A stretch of 64,000 bases of DNA from UBA6623 sp965226435 (GCA_965226435.1 CBDDCY010000008.1:186001-250000), one strand, 5' to 3'. Shown: positions 51,583 through 61,011, counted from the first letter of the stretch. The notes: a model not told the origin generated them from the sequence alone. Numbers and translations: made by a program.

Positions 51583-53025
51583 ATGACCGATTCATTCGAA
51601 GCCCGCTCTCGTGACATCTGCCGCCGCACTTTCCTGGGGAAGGGCGTTGCCGGCCTCGGTTTACTTGGGCTGAATACGCTGCTGGACGGCAACGTGCTTT
51701 CGGCCAAGGAGAACCCCGGCGGCGCTGCCTCGCGCGGCATGGTTAATCCGCTGCACCACGCGGCGAAGGCCAAGCGTGTGATCTTTCTCTATCAAGCCGG
51801 CGGTCCCTCGCATCTGGAAACCTGGGACTACAAGCCGACCCTGGAGAAGATGCACGGCAAGCCGATGCCCGAGTCCTTCACGAAGGGTCAGCAAATCGCG
51901 CAACTCCAAGGGAAAAAACTGATCTGCTTCGGCCCCCAACACAGCTTCAAGCGATTCGGCGAATCGGGCCAAATGATCGTCGATCAGTTTCCTCACATTG
52001 GAAGCGTCGCCGACGAGATTTGCATCGTGCGTTCGATGTTCACCGAACAGATCAACCACGACCCGGCGCATACGTTGATGAACAGCGGCTCGATCATCGC
52101 CGGCCGCCCCAGCATGGGTTCGTGGCTGCTCTACGGGCTCGGCGCGGATACCGAGGATCTTCCCGGCTTCGTGGTATTGGTTTCCTCCGGCAAGGGCGGG
52201 CAGATGCAACCCATCGCGGCGCGTCAATGGTCGGCCGGATTCTTGCCGAGCAAGTTTCAGGGTGTGAAGTTCAACGCTTTTGGCGACCCTGTTCTCTACA
52301 TCAACAACCCGCCCGGGCTGGGCGACGAGCTGCAGGGCGAATCGATCGAGACGATCAACCGCTTGAACCGCCTGCAACACGCATCGTTGGGCGATCCCGA
52401 GATTCAGACCCGCATTTCGCAATACGAAATGGCGTTCCGGATGCAGACGAGCGTGCCTGAGTTAATGGATACGAGCACGGAACCGAAACGCGTTCTCGAC
52501 TCGTACGGCGCCCAACCGGGTGACGGCTCCTTTGCCTCGAATTGCCTGCTGGCCCGCCGGCTGGCGGAGCGTGGGGTGCGTTTCATTCAGCTCTATCACC
52601 GCGATTGGGACCACCACGGCTCGGTCAAGCCGAACATCTCGATCAAGGCCGAAGAGACCGACCGCGCGACGGCCACCCTCATCAAAGACCTCAAGGACCG
52701 CGGCATGCTCGACGAGACGCTGATCGTGTGGGGCGGGGAATTCGGCCGCACTCCGATGTCGCAAGGCAACGACGGCCGCGACCACCACATCAAGGGTTTT
52801 TCGTTCATGATGGCCGGCGGCGGCATCCGCGGCGGCACGAGCTACGGAGGGACGGATGAGCTGGGTTACGCCGCCGTCGACAATCCCGTCAGCATCAACG
52901 ACTTTCACGCCACGATGCTGCACCTGCTCGGCATCAACCACCAACGCATGACGGTTAAATTCCAGGGGCTGGACGCTCGACTGACCGGCATCGCCGGCAA
53001 AGTCGTCAAGCCGATCTTGGCGTAG
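51583..53025 (+). CDS. DUF1501 protein, Tat-exported sulfatase-like fold
   Basis: A 480-residue DUF1501 protein. N-terminal Tat signal: CRRTFLGKGVAGLGLLGLNT. Then KRVIFLYQAGGPSHLETWDY, a CxV-type metal-site-like strand ICIVRSMFTEQINHDPAH, FASNCLLARRLAERGVRF and VWGGEFGRTPMSQGNDGRDH, as in alkaline phosphatase/sulfatase-like folds. It forms a conserved pair with the upstream PSD1 gene, from which it is probably co-transcribed. Biochemical function has not been established in the family as far as I know. Confidence 0.93.
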   Translation: MTDSFEARSRDICRRTFLGKGVAGLGLLGLNTLLDGNVLSAKENPGGAASRGMVNPLHHAAKAKRVIFLYQAGGPSHLETWDYKPTLEKMHGKPMPESFTKGQQIAQLQGKKLICFGPQHSFKRFGESGQMIVDQFPHIGSVADEICIVRSMFTEQINHDPAHTLMNSGSIIAGRPSMGSWLLYGLGADTEDLPGFVVLVSSGKGGQMQPIAARQWSAGFLPSKFQGVKFNAFGDPVLYINNPPGLGDELQGESIETINRLNRLQHASLGDPEIQTRISQYEMAFRMQTSVPELMDTSTEPKRVLDSYGAQPGDGSFASNCLLARRLAERGVRFIQLYHRDWDHHGSVKPNISIKAEETDRATATLIKDLKDRGMLDETLIVWGGEFGRTPMSQGNDGRDHHIKGFSFMMAGGGIRGGTSYGGTDELGYAAVDNPVSINDFHATMLHLLGINHQRMTVKFQGLDARLTGIAGKVVKPILA

Positions 53026-53159
53026 AAAACTTTGCCCCGAACCCAGTTCGCGGAAACAGAGCCCCGACCACAAGTGAGGTGTCGGCGGGGTCAGCCTTTC
53101 GAGGACGACCGCGCCCCACACCCGTGCTATCATTCCTTTCTCCCGACCCCATTACCACG

Positions 53160-54080
53160 ATGTCCGCTCGTATCCTCAACGGCAACGAAATTCGCGACCG
53201 CATTCTCGACGAGGTTCAGCAAGGCGTCGCCGAACTCTCCGCCCGCGGCATCCGTCCCGGCTTGGCAGCCGTGCTCGTCGGCGACGACCCGGCGTCTCAA
53301 ATCTACGTCCGCAACAAGATCAAAGCCTGCGAGCGCGTCGGCATTTTCAGCGAAGGAGTCACGCCGCCCCAAGACATCTCGACCGCCGATCTGCTCGCCG
53401 TTGTCGAGGAACTCAACGCCCGTGAAGACATCCACGGCATCCTCGTCCAGCTCCCACTCTCCCCCCAGGTGGACGAAGGCAAAGTTCTGCTCGCTGTCTC
53501 GCCCGCCAAGGACGTCGACGGCTTTCACCCCATCAGCGTCGGCGCGCTTGTCACCCGTCAACCGGGCTTCGCGCCCTGCACGCCCGCCGGTTTGATCCAA
53601 ATCCTCAAACGCAGCGATATCCCCATCGCCGGCAAACGAGCGGTGATCCTAGGCCGCAGCAACATTGTGGGGAAGCCCGCCGCGCTGCTGTTGCTTCACG
53701 AAAACGCCACCGTGACGGTTTGCCACTCGAAGACCGCCGACTTGCCCGGTGTGGCGCGCGAAGCCGACATCCTCGTGGCCGCGCTCGGGCGTCCCGCCAT
53801 GGTGACCCGGGAATTCATCAAGCCGGGCGCCACCGTTCTCGATGTCGGAATCAACCGGCTCACAGACGCCACTGAAGTCGAACGGATCTTCGCAGGCAAC
53901 CCGAAAAAGTTGGAGCGCTTCCGCGAAAAGGGAACGGTCCTGGTCGGGGATGTTCACCCCGGCGACGTCGCTGAAATCGCCGGCGCCTACACGCCTGTAC
54001 CGGGCGGAGTCGGCCCGCTTACGATCGCGATGTTGATGTCGAACACGCTCGAAGCGGCTCGGCGCGGCCTCGAAAGCTGA
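53160..54080 (+). CDS. folD: Bifunctional methylene-THF dehydrogenase/cyclohydrolase FolD
   Basis: 306 residues from the ATG at 53160. Interconverts methylene-THF, methenyl-THF and formyl-THF using NADP+. Family blocks: RPGLAAVLVGDDPASQIYVR then NKIKACERVGI (catalytic Lys), HGILVQLPLSPQVDE, PAKDVDGFHPISVG, and the Rossmann part VILGRSNIVGKPAALLLL with TVCHSKTADL; the end is PGGVGPLTIAMLMSNTLEAA. Length fits. It follows the DUF1501 gene by 135 bp and is probably transcribed on its own. Confidence 0.97.
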   Translation: MSARILNGNEIRDRILDEVQQGVAELSARGIRPGLAAVLVGDDPASQIYVRNKIKACERVGIFSEGVTPPQDISTADLLAVVEELNAREDIHGILVQLPLSPQVDEGKVLLAVSPAKDVDGFHPISVGALVTRQPGFAPCTPAGLIQILKRSDIPIAGKRAVILGRSNIVGKPAALLLLHENATVTVCHSKTADLPGVAREADILVAALGRPAMVTREFIKPGATVLDVGINRLTDATEVERIFAGNPKKLERFREKGTVLVGDVHPGDVAEIAGAYTPVPGGVGPLTIAMLMSNTLEAARRGLES

Positions 54081-54123
54081 CCGCCGCCGCTCTCCGGCAA
54101 ATGTCACAACAGAGATTCACACT

Positions 54124-54570
54124 CTATTCCACGTGATCGACCAACACCCAAATGTCCTGCTTGACCTGCGTTCGAGTGGCCCTTGTTCGCTGCAAGACCT
54201 CCTCATAGTCATCCATTTCCTGGACTTCCGAGAACAGCTCGGCGTACCGCGAATTCTCTAGGCCCGCGAAAGTCGGCCACTCCGTGAGAACGACGAAATC
54301 GTAATCGACAGTCGCCCCTGGCAAGTGAACCCCGTACACCGCCCAGGAGTTGATCAGCCCTCGCTCAACGCGCTCCTGATGAACGGGTCGCCACAAATCA
54401 CGCTCGATCCGCCGATAGGCCGCCCCCTGCCCGGGAGTGACTTTCATGTACTGGAGTTGAACAAAGCGCTTCGGGGGAGTACCGGTCTGCGTGGAGGCCG
54501 TTGGAACCAACGTGCCGGCAACAAACGCGCCGAGAAGCGCGAAAGCGAATCCAAAGTTTCGTAGTGTCAC
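54124..54570 (-). CDS. Exported small protein, possible dimeric alpha/beta-barrel
   Basis: 148 residues with signal peptide (MTLRNFGFAFALLGAFVAGT). The mature part KRFVQLQYMKVTPGQGAAYR and DYDFVVLTEWPTFAGLE suggests a NIPSNAP/antibiotic-monooxygenase-like ferredoxin fold, common in acidobacterial secreted proteins. No catalytic residues are evident. Function unknown. Convergent with folD. Confidence 0.75.
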   Translation of the reverse strand: MTLRNFGFAFALLGAFVAGTLVPTASTQTGTPPKRFVQLQYMKVTPGQGAAYRRIERDLWRPVHQERVERGLINSWAVYGVHLPGATVDYDFVVLTEWPTFAGLENSRYAELFSEVQEMDDYEEVLQRTRATRTQVKQDIWVLVDHVE

Positions 54571-54715
54571 TTGTCACCATCCTTTTCGAGCCATCGTGTC
54601 CGTGAAGCGAAATATGCTTCCCCGTTAACGATAAAGGCGAGTGTAGGATATCACAAGAAATGCAATATGGAAACAGTTTTTTCGCGGGGAAGCGGCCCCT
54701 TCGCCGCTTGTTCCG

Positions 54716-55207
54716 TTACTCTCCCACCGGCTGCAGCCCGCCCGAAGTGTAGCGATACGCCTTGTACTTCGGATTCGTGCGCATTTCGTCATAGTCCCGG
54801 CTCACGCCGAGGAAGATCGTGCCGTTTTCCACCCTTGGCCCGCCCATCGAATCATACGACCAAGTGAGAATGCCGTCTTCTCGAAAATCGATGATTTGCA
54901 GTTTGTAATAAGGGCCGGTGCCCAAGCCCCGAGAGATGATGACATACTCGCGCTCCGGGTCGGCATCGAGAGCTTCAAAGCCTTTGATAACGGGCCGCTC
55001 GATAAAAGACGACGGCTCGAGAACAGGCCCCCAAATCTTGACCTGCACTGTCTGCGCCGTCTCGTCTCGCCCCTGCCCGGCAACGACCCATTGGCCCTCA
55101 ATCCGCACGCGAATGTCGCGGATCGGCTCGCGCTCTTCGCCCTGGGGTCCCTGAGCAAACAAAGCCCCGGTCGCTAACAGCAACCCCCAAGCAATCCGTG
55201 TGTTCAT
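54716..55207 (-). CDS. Exported protein of unknown function
   Basis: 163 residues. Signal peptide MNTRIAWGLLLATGALFAQG. The rest is beta-rich with no family recognised (IRVRIEGQWVVAGQGRDETA, YYKLQIIDFREDGILTWSYD). It starts 13 bp downstream of the Gfo/Idh/MocA stop on the same strand, so they likely form one message, which loosely ties it to sugar oxidation. Confidence 0.72.
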   Translation of the reverse strand: MNTRIAWGLLLATGALFAQGPQGEEREPIRDIRVRIEGQWVVAGQGRDETAQTVQVKIWGPVLEPSSFIERPVIKGFEALDADPEREYVIISRGLGTGPYYKLQIIDFREDGILTWSYDSMGGPRVENGTIFLGVSRDYDEMRTNPKYKAYRYTSGGLQPVGE

Positions 55208-55220
55208 GGCACCATCGCCG

Positions 55221-56357
55221 CTATCCCGACTGCATCATCTCGTCCCAACTCACCTCGCGCCGCAGCGTTACCGCCATCGACCCCAGGATCGCCGTCAATG
55301 TGCTCTCCGCCCCTTGTATGCCGGTATTCTCCGGCTTGCCGTCGGCCACGCGAGCAATAAAGGCCTCGATCGAATCCTGCGTCGAGCTTCGCGGCGAGTC
55401 TTCATGGACGACGTGCCCCTTGCCCCGGTAGTGCTTCCAATACTCCTGCGCGGTTTCGACAAGATCGCTTGGAGTGAAGAATTGCTCTTTCACGTCCCGA
55501 TAAAAGCGCGGCGCGAGCACCGACCCCGTCAGCACGACCTGAACTTTCCTCGGGTAGTCGTAGATCGCGTAGGCATGATCGGTCATGTCGCCGCGCGTGC
55601 GCGTCGTGCGGCCGCCTGTCCCGATTGCCTTCAGCGGCAACCCGCCGAGAAACCAATTGACCACATCCATGGAATGCACTTCGTTTCCCACGGTCTGCCG
55701 ACCCGCCGTCTCCTCCCAGATCTTCCAATAGCGAATCTTGTCCAGCTCATTCGTCGGACGCGGCACAACCTGTTCTTTCTCCGGGGCCTCGCCCTTGATG
55801 AAATCCGCCCGCGCCATGCGGATCTCGCCGATCGACCCGGAATCAAGCAGTGCCTTGGCGCGCTTATAGACGTGCGCATACCGCCGCTGCAGCCCGACGG
55901 TGACATTGAGGTCCCGGCCCGCCGAATCCGCCGCCCGCATAATCCGTTTGCAACCCGCCACGGTATTCGCCGCGGGCTTTTCCAGGTAGACGTGCTTCTT
56001 CGCCGCGATCGCGGCTTCGAGGTGCTCGGGATGCAAGTGATGCGGCGTCGCGATGATCACCGCGTCTATATCACTCGAGAGCAACTCTTGATAATCCTTG
56101 TAGATCGTCGGGTCGGTGACGCCGATTCGTTTCTTGGCCCGCTCGATACGCTCGTCGAAAAGATCCGACAGCGCCGTGACGCGACCACGCTCATCCTGCT
56201 CGGCGAACGTCGCCAGCGTCGGCCCGCGGTTCCCGGTGCCGATCACCCCCACCGTCACCGCCGAGTTCGCCGCGCTTCCCGCCACCGCCGAAAACGGAAC
56301 AATTGTGGCAGCCTGAACCACCTTTCTCCGCGAAATACTAAAACCCTTGGACTCCAT
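55221..56357 (-). CDS. Exported Gfo/Idh/MocA-family oxidoreductase
   Basis: 378 residues. N-terminus SRRKVVQAATIVPFSAVAGS is a Tat-like signal. NAD-binding fold: VTVGVIGTGNRGPTLATFAE, then IDAVIIATPHHLHPEHLEAA and the catalytic-type EKP in HVYLEKPAANTVAGCKRIM. The C-terminal half has GNEVHSMDVVNWFLGGLP. Family members oxidise sugars or inositol; exported forms with bound cofactor are common in Acidobacteria and Planctomycetes. Substrate unknown. A DUF1080 (3-keto-disaccharide hydrolase) gene nearby fits a sugar-oxidation context. Confidence 0.92.
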   Translation of the reverse strand: MESKGFSISRRKVVQAATIVPFSAVAGSAANSAVTVGVIGTGNRGPTLATFAEQDERGRVTALSDLFDERIERAKKRIGVTDPTIYKDYQELLSSDIDAVIIATPHHLHPEHLEAAIAAKKHVYLEKPAANTVAGCKRIMRAADSAGRDLNVTVGLQRRYAHVYKRAKALLDSGSIGEIRMARADFIKGEAPEKEQVVPRPTNELDKIRYWKIWEETAGRQTVGNEVHSMDVVNWFLGGLPLKAIGTGGRTTRTRGDMTDHAYAIYDYPRKVQVVLTGSVLAPRFYRDVKEQFFTPSDLVETAQEYWKHYRGKGHVVHEDSPRSSTQDSIEAFIARVADGKPENTGIQGAESTLTAILGSMAVTLRREVSWDEMMQSG

Positions 56358-56897
56358 CGCTCACCTCCAGTAAGCAACCGCAATCGACTACTCTACCCCA
56401 AAAAGGAATCAGAAACCGACCTTGCCGGCGGGCGGGACATGAACCGCGTCCCACGAATCCGGCCTCGCTGCCCCCGGGCATTATCAATCGTCCGAATCCG
56501 AATCCGAGTCACCGCTGTCGTGCAGGCTGTCGTCGAACCAAAAATGCCAGTCGTTGTCGCCCATCTCTTTGACATCAACGCCACGCTTCGTCAAGAAGTG
56601 GTTCAGGGCCAAATCGCGAAACGAAGCACGACGGCACCCACAACGAACATGGTTGCGATCGTTTCAACCGAAATCAACTCAATGTCTTGCGGCACAACCG
56701 TACCCCGGCCTAACCCCATCACGATCAGCGAGGAGTTAAGTTGATCGAAGCAACTGAGCTCAAGATCACCGAGAAATGCGGCGAGGGATCGGTGGAGTGT
56801 ACAAAGCCGAACTCTATCTCGCTCCCTCATTGGCGCAGCCGATCGATGCGAGGAAACGGTAGCCCCTGGTACGCGGATTGCTAATCTGGAGTCTTCG
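56358..56897. other. Spacer with a possible frameshifted small ORF
   Basis: Contains the small frameshifted candidate listed separately (56484-56719, minus strand). The remainder (56358-56483 and 56720-56897) shows no gene, repeat or terminator that I could recognise. Confidence 0.4.
56484..56719 (-). pseudogene. Possible frameshifted small membrane protein with acidic tail
   Basis: One frame gives MGLGRGTVVPQDIELISVET then IATMFVVGAVVLRFAIW, a single membrane helix. The next frame continues LNHFLTKRGVDVKEMGDNDW, HFWFDDSLHDSGDSDSDSDD and a stop. The two join if one base is added at the TGGCCC run near 56605. The composition of both parts looks protein-like, but no family or ribosome site supports it. 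A real gene is only a guess. Confidence 0.35.
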
Positions 56898-58059
56898 ATG
56901 ACGGGCACGGTGGCTCTACATGGAATCAAGGTGCTGGACCTGGCCGGGTCCGTGGCGGCGGCGTATTGCGGCAAACTCTTCGCCGATTACGGCGCCGACG
57001 TGCTCTTGGTTGAACCCCCCCGCGGGATTCCCAACCCGACGCCTGCCGCCGTTCGCTCCCGGGACCGTCGGTCCCGAAGCGAGCGGCATGCACGCTTACC
57101 TCAGCGCCAACAAGCGCAGCGTTGTTTCGAATGGCGAGAACGCCGAGGAAGACTTGCGGAAGCTCGCCCGCTCTGCGTCACTCGTGATCGACGACGGCAT
57201 CGGTGATGATCGACCGCTGAGCCTCTCGAAGCTCGCCGAGGTTTCGCCCGACGCCGTCCTGATGTCGATCACATGGTTCGGCCAAGACGGCCCTTATCGC
57301 GACTTCGCTGGCGCCGACGGCGTATGCCAGGCGCTCACCAGCCAGATCGCCGCGCTTGGCAAGCCGGGCGAGCCGCCGTTGATTCCAAGCGGCTATCAGG
57401 CGCGGATCGTGGCGGGTCTGACGGCGTTTAGCGCGGTGGTGGGGCAAATTATGGCCCGCGAGCTCGGGAATGTCGAAGGGCCGGGGCATCTGGATACGTC
57501 GATCTTCGAGGCGAACGTTTCTTTCGCCGAGATTGGCGCCGTGCAGGGTTACAACGGGAAACCGACGCGCTCGCGCCTTGGCGTCAACCGCTTCCGGCCG
57601 ACCTATCCGATCGGCGTTTATCCCTGTCGCGACGGATGGCTGGGGGTGACGGTGTTGACGCCGAGCCAGTGGAAGAGTTTCTGTCCGCTGCTCGACATCG
57701 AGCACTTGGCCGGCGTTGAAAAATATCAAGAAACTCTCGGACGCCTCGAAGACGCCGACAAGCTCGAAGGCCTGATTGCTTCCAGAATCGAAGGGCAATC
57801 GGCGGAAGAGCTTTTCCACAAGGGCCAGGGAATGCGCATTCCGCTAGCCATCGTTCCGACCATGGAACAGCTCTTCGAAGTCGACCAATACGTGGAACGC
57901 GGAGCCTTCGCCGAAGTTTCCGACCCCGACCTCGGCAAGTTTCAAGCGCCCGTGACGCCATTTCGGTTATACGGCTCCCAAGCCAAGGCCGGCGGGCCGG
58001 TGTCTCGGTTGGGCGCCGATACGAAAGAGGTGATGGCGGAAGCGGAGGGTTCTCAGTAA
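56898..58059 (+). pseudogene. CaiB/BaiF (family III) CoA-transferase, frameshifted by a C run
   Basis: About 386 codons, split in two frames. It starts MTGTVALHGIKVLDLAGSVA, AAYCGKLFADYGADVLLVEP; after the C7 run at 57015-57021 the frame is wrong, but with six C's it reads VEPPAGFPTRRLPPFAPGTVGP, a typical continuation. The catalytic Asp lies in GHLDTSIFEAN. Family III transferases move CoA between carboxylic acids. Its stop overlaps the ATG of a second CoA-transferase remnant (TAATG). It might be intact if the run was miscalled. Confidence 0.8.
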
Positions 58060-58400
58060 TGCCTCGCCCGTCGTTTCTCAAAGGTCTCCGGATCGTTGAC
58101 CTCTCGATGGGCTGGGCCGGCCCGCTCGCCGGCCGACACCTTGCCGACATGGGAGCGGAAGTCATCAAAGTCGAATCCTGCGAGCGGTTTGATTGGTTTC
58201 GCGGCTGGGAAGCGAACCAACGCTAGATTGATTCCAACGACGCCGAAAAACAAGAAACCTTCAACACGATGAACCGCAACAAGCTCGACGTGACGCTCGA
58301 CCTGTCGAGCGATCGCGGGCGCGAGTTGTTGCCGCGGTTGGTAGCGATTTCCGACGCCGTGGGGACCGTCCTCGACTGCGTGAGGCCGCCCTCCGTATGA
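58059..58400 (+). pseudogene. Second CaiB/BaiF CoA-transferase, truncated and stopped
   Basis: Begins as a good family III transferase (FLKGLRIVDLSMGWAGPLAG, RHLADMGAEVIKVESC). It then meets an in-frame TAG at 58224-58226, reads on as NTMNRNKLDVTLDLSSDRGR and LVAISDAV, and breaks off after about 110 codons. The other ~280 codons of the family are missing. It runs straight into the start of a biotin-carboxylase fragment. This is plain decay, unlike the one-base problem in the gene before it. Confidence 0.85.
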
Positions 58401-58487
58401 AACCGCTCATCGCCAACCGAGGCGAGATCGCGATACGAATCGCCTCGGCGGCGGATCTCGACATCGAAACGGTCGCGGTCTACTCAG
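58397..58487 (+). pseudogene. Biotin carboxylase N-terminal fragment
   Basis: MKPLIANRGEIAIRIASAAD then LDIETVAVYS matches the first 30 residues of biotin carboxylases (AccC, pyruvate and acyl-CoA carboxylases). After that the frame enters the antisense of the DUF1080 gene and stops. No ATP-grasp or later part exists. The remnant shows that a CoA-transferase/carboxylase operon once stood here. Confidence 0.85.
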
Positions 58488-59230
58488 TACCGCTTCAAAT
58501 AGAGATTTCGAAATTCCACCTTCATCGGATCGCCTTGGTGGATTTGCAGACCGATTAGGCCTTCCTCGACACGATTCTGCGCGTCGTCATCGACGACGAC
58601 GCTGGTGACATACCCGTTGAGGATGTGCATCAGGACGTTGCCGCGCGCCACGACATGCAACCGGTTCCAATCGTTGACCTTGATGTGCTTCTTGATTTCG
58701 TCCGCGTCTTGGAGCCGGCCGATCACGCGAGGCCTTTGTCCTTTTTCGATCTTGACCATGTCTCCGCGCCGGGTAATCAATCCGCGCGGCCCGCGTTCTT
58801 CGTAGAGCGCTCCCGTGAAGTTGTTGGCGAAATCGAAGTCCGCCTGATAACCGCGCATTACCCAGTTCCCCGCGCCGGGCAACTGGGCGCTGCGGTATTG
58901 GACACCGCTATTAGTGGAGTTCATACGAAACTCGAGTTTGAGGTCGAAATCCTTGACCATGCCGCCGCGCCAGATCAAGAAGGTGTTTTGGGAGATGGGT
59001 TTGCCGCGGTGGGTCTGTCCGATGATGGAGTCGCGTCTTGCTTTCCAGTGAGCCGGATCGCCGTCCCATTTTTCCAGCGTACCGTCGAAAATCTTTTCGA
59101 AACCCTCGTAGTCGACTTCGACGTAGGCTTCGGGGCCGAATGGGGCCTGAGCCGCTGCCGGGCCGACGAATGCGAACCCGATCAGGGCAAGAATGGTGAT
59201 CGCGGGCTCATATATTTTTCGCATATACAT
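58484..59230 (-). CDS. Exported DUF1080 (3-keto-disaccharide hydrolase-type) protein
   Basis: 248 residues. Signal peptide (AITILALIGFAFVGPAAAQA). The body is a concanavalin-like DUF1080 (PF06439) domain: FEKIFDGTLEKWDGDPAHWK, NTFLIWRGGMVKDFDLKLEF, RMNSTNSGVQYRS and GLIGLQIHQGDPMKVEFRNL. Such proteins bind or cleave 3-keto-glycosides; catalytic detail is not fully known. The last codons abut the biotin-carboxylase fragment on the other strand. Confidence 0.92.
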   Translation of the reverse strand: MYMRKIYEPAITILALIGFAFVGPAAAQAPFGPEAYVEVDYEGFEKIFDGTLEKWDGDPAHWKARRDSIIGQTHRGKPISQNTFLIWRGGMVKDFDLKLEFRMNSTNSGVQYRSAQLPGAGNWVMRGYQADFDFANNFTGALYEERGPRGLITRRGDMVKIEKGQRPRVIGRLQDADEIKKHIKVNDWNRLHVVARGNVLMHILNGYVTSVVVDDDAQNRVEEGLIGLQIHQGDPMKVEFRNLYLKRY

Positions 59231-59274
59231 TGGGGTACTCCTCCGTCAGCATGAGTCTTGGTGGTCACGCACGG

Positions 59275-60867
59275 TTAGCGTGCGAAATAGCCGTCTCGAG
59301 TGCGGATCGAAATTCCCGGCCGTTTCACCCGCACGTCCAATTTGCGCCAAGCGCCGTCGAATACCTGATTGCGCGGATAGTAGGACAAACTGTAGACGCT
59401 GCGCAGCTCCTGTTCGACGAGCGGGAAAACAGGCTCCAAATCTTGGATAGAAAGCGCGGGAAACAGCCGCCCGCCGGAACGCTCGGCGAGCTTTGTCATT
59501 CGTTTCCGGGCCCGATGGGACCAGCCGCGCCCGAAACGTTCCCCGGAACGCAAGAATACAGGATAGATCAACGGGTTCATTTCCGCCGCGCCGCGGAGCA
59601 GCTTCTTAAACGAGACGTGCGAGGGCAGCAGCATCCCGCCTATCCGGTTGTCAATGCCGTCGCTGATGACGATCAGCGCGTTGCGTTCGCCGGGGTGTTG
59701 CGGGAAATCCTCCGCGTAGGCGAGAACAACGGCGTCGTAGAGGGGCGATGCCCCGGAGGCGTCCGGGAGTCGAGCGATCGTTTGAAGCAGGGCCTCTCTC
59801 TCGTCGGTCAACCGCGAAATGACGTGAAAAGCGCTGCCCACGAGCGCGTAGACGGCGACGCGGTCGCGCGGTCGCGCCAGCTCGACGAAACGCCGCGCGG
59901 CATTCTTCATGGCCAAGCGATCCGGCCTCGTGCTGCCGCTTAGGTCCAGCAGGATGGCCAAGTTGAAAGGCGTTTCGTCGGAACCCGCATTGCCGATTCT
60001 TTGGGCCGCTCCGTCTTCGATGACGTCGAAGTCACGTTTCCGTAAACCCGTCACGGGCCGACCCTGTTTGTCATAGGCCGCAACGATCAGATTGACCATC
60101 CGGACGTCGGACCGAAAGACGGGGTCGGCGCCGGGGAGTACGGCAGCCGATGCGGAGTCGTCTTCCGGCGCCGCGGGCGTTTCCCGTTGCTCGGGGGCTT
60201 CGAGCAAGCCGGCCAGGATTTCAGGGGCTTGCCAGGGGAACTTAACCGGGGAATCCTTGGGAATTGAATACTCCGTGAGTTCGACACGGCCCGGTCGGTT
60301 GGCTTCGATGCTGACACGTCCGTAGGCGATACGCCAATCCGCGAGCCGGTCTTCGATACGCCAAAGCTGTTGGTCGTTAATGATGTCGACCGCTTTTTCG
60401 GAAAACTTGTAGCCACGCGGCTTGACGAATTCGGCCGGTTTGTGGCGGGCATCGAGTCGGAATCGCGTGACTTGCCACGGGGCGCTGACGGAAATGGCTC
60501 CGCGATCGGTCTTCAGCGAGGCGCGGCCAATCATTCCGCTGACCGAGATCGCCCCATGTTCGGTCACGACGTCGATTGAAAAGTCAAAGGGGACTTGCAC
60601 CTCCAGGTCGATAGCCTCGTTGTCGGGAGGATCGCATCGCACGGTAATCACGCCGCCGCCGCGGGCAACTTTCAGGTCGTCCTTGGTCGCCGATCGATTG
60701 TCTCCGCGGCCGTGGATGCGTAATCTCGGAACCGTTCCGATCTCGACCGAAATACCACCGACCGGATTGTAGAGACGCAGTTTCGTCGCTTCCGCGGCGT
60801 GGGCGGCGGAAACGAAGATCGCCGCAAAGGCGAGGAGAGGAAGAATCGGATGCACGATCGTCCTCAT
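59275..60867 (-). CDS. Exported VWFA-related protein with DUF4097-like N-terminus
   Basis: About 530 residues from the ATG at 60867. Signal peptide (LLAFAAIFVSAAHA). Residues about 25-125 are a short beta-solenoid like DUF4097 (EHGAISVSGMIGRASLKTDR, GAISVS). The C-terminal half is a VWA domain: MIDAS motif DLSGS (in NLAILLDLSGSTRPDRLAMK), then SGASPLYDAVVLA and VISDGIDNR. This is the acidobacterial VWFA-related type (TIGR03436-like). VWA domains bind partners through a metal; role here is unknown. Confidence 0.88.
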   Translation of the reverse strand: MRTIVHPILPLLAFAAIFVSAAHAAEATKLRLYNPVGGISVEIGTVPRLRIHGRGDNRSATKDDLKVARGGGVITVRCDPPDNEAIDLEVQVPFDFSIDVVTEHGAISVSGMIGRASLKTDRGAISVSAPWQVTRFRLDARHKPAEFVKPRGYKFSEKAVDIINDQQLWRIEDRLADWRIAYGRVSIEANRPGRVELTEYSIPKDSPVKFPWQAPEILAGLLEAPEQRETPAAPEDDSASAAVLPGADPVFRSDVRMVNLIVAAYDKQGRPVTGLRKRDFDVIEDGAAQRIGNAGSDETPFNLAILLDLSGSTRPDRLAMKNAARRFVELARPRDRVAVYALVGSAFHVISRLTDEREALLQTIARLPDASGASPLYDAVVLAYAEDFPQHPGERNALIVISDGIDNRIGGMLLPSHVSFKKLLRGAAEMNPLIYPVFLRSGERFGRGWSHRARKRMTKLAERSGGRLFPALSIQDLEPVFPLVEQELRSVYSLSYYPRNQVFDGAWRKLDVRVKRPGISIRTRDGYFAR

Positions 60868-61011
60868 GGTGAGGCGGCCCACGGTGCATTTATCGTAGCG
60901 CGGCCCGGAGCAGGTCTGTTATTTCCGCCGCATCCGGTCGAGCCGCGCGCGGCAACTCCCGCTCCGGAATCCTGACATTCCCGGCGTGGAATCGGGCGCT
61001 CTCGCGATCCC

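Noticed and set aside
55200..56744. 514-codon ORF on the plus strand
   Set aside because: Antisense of the Gfo/Idh/MocA and small exported genes; no domain and a very His/Arg-rich composition.
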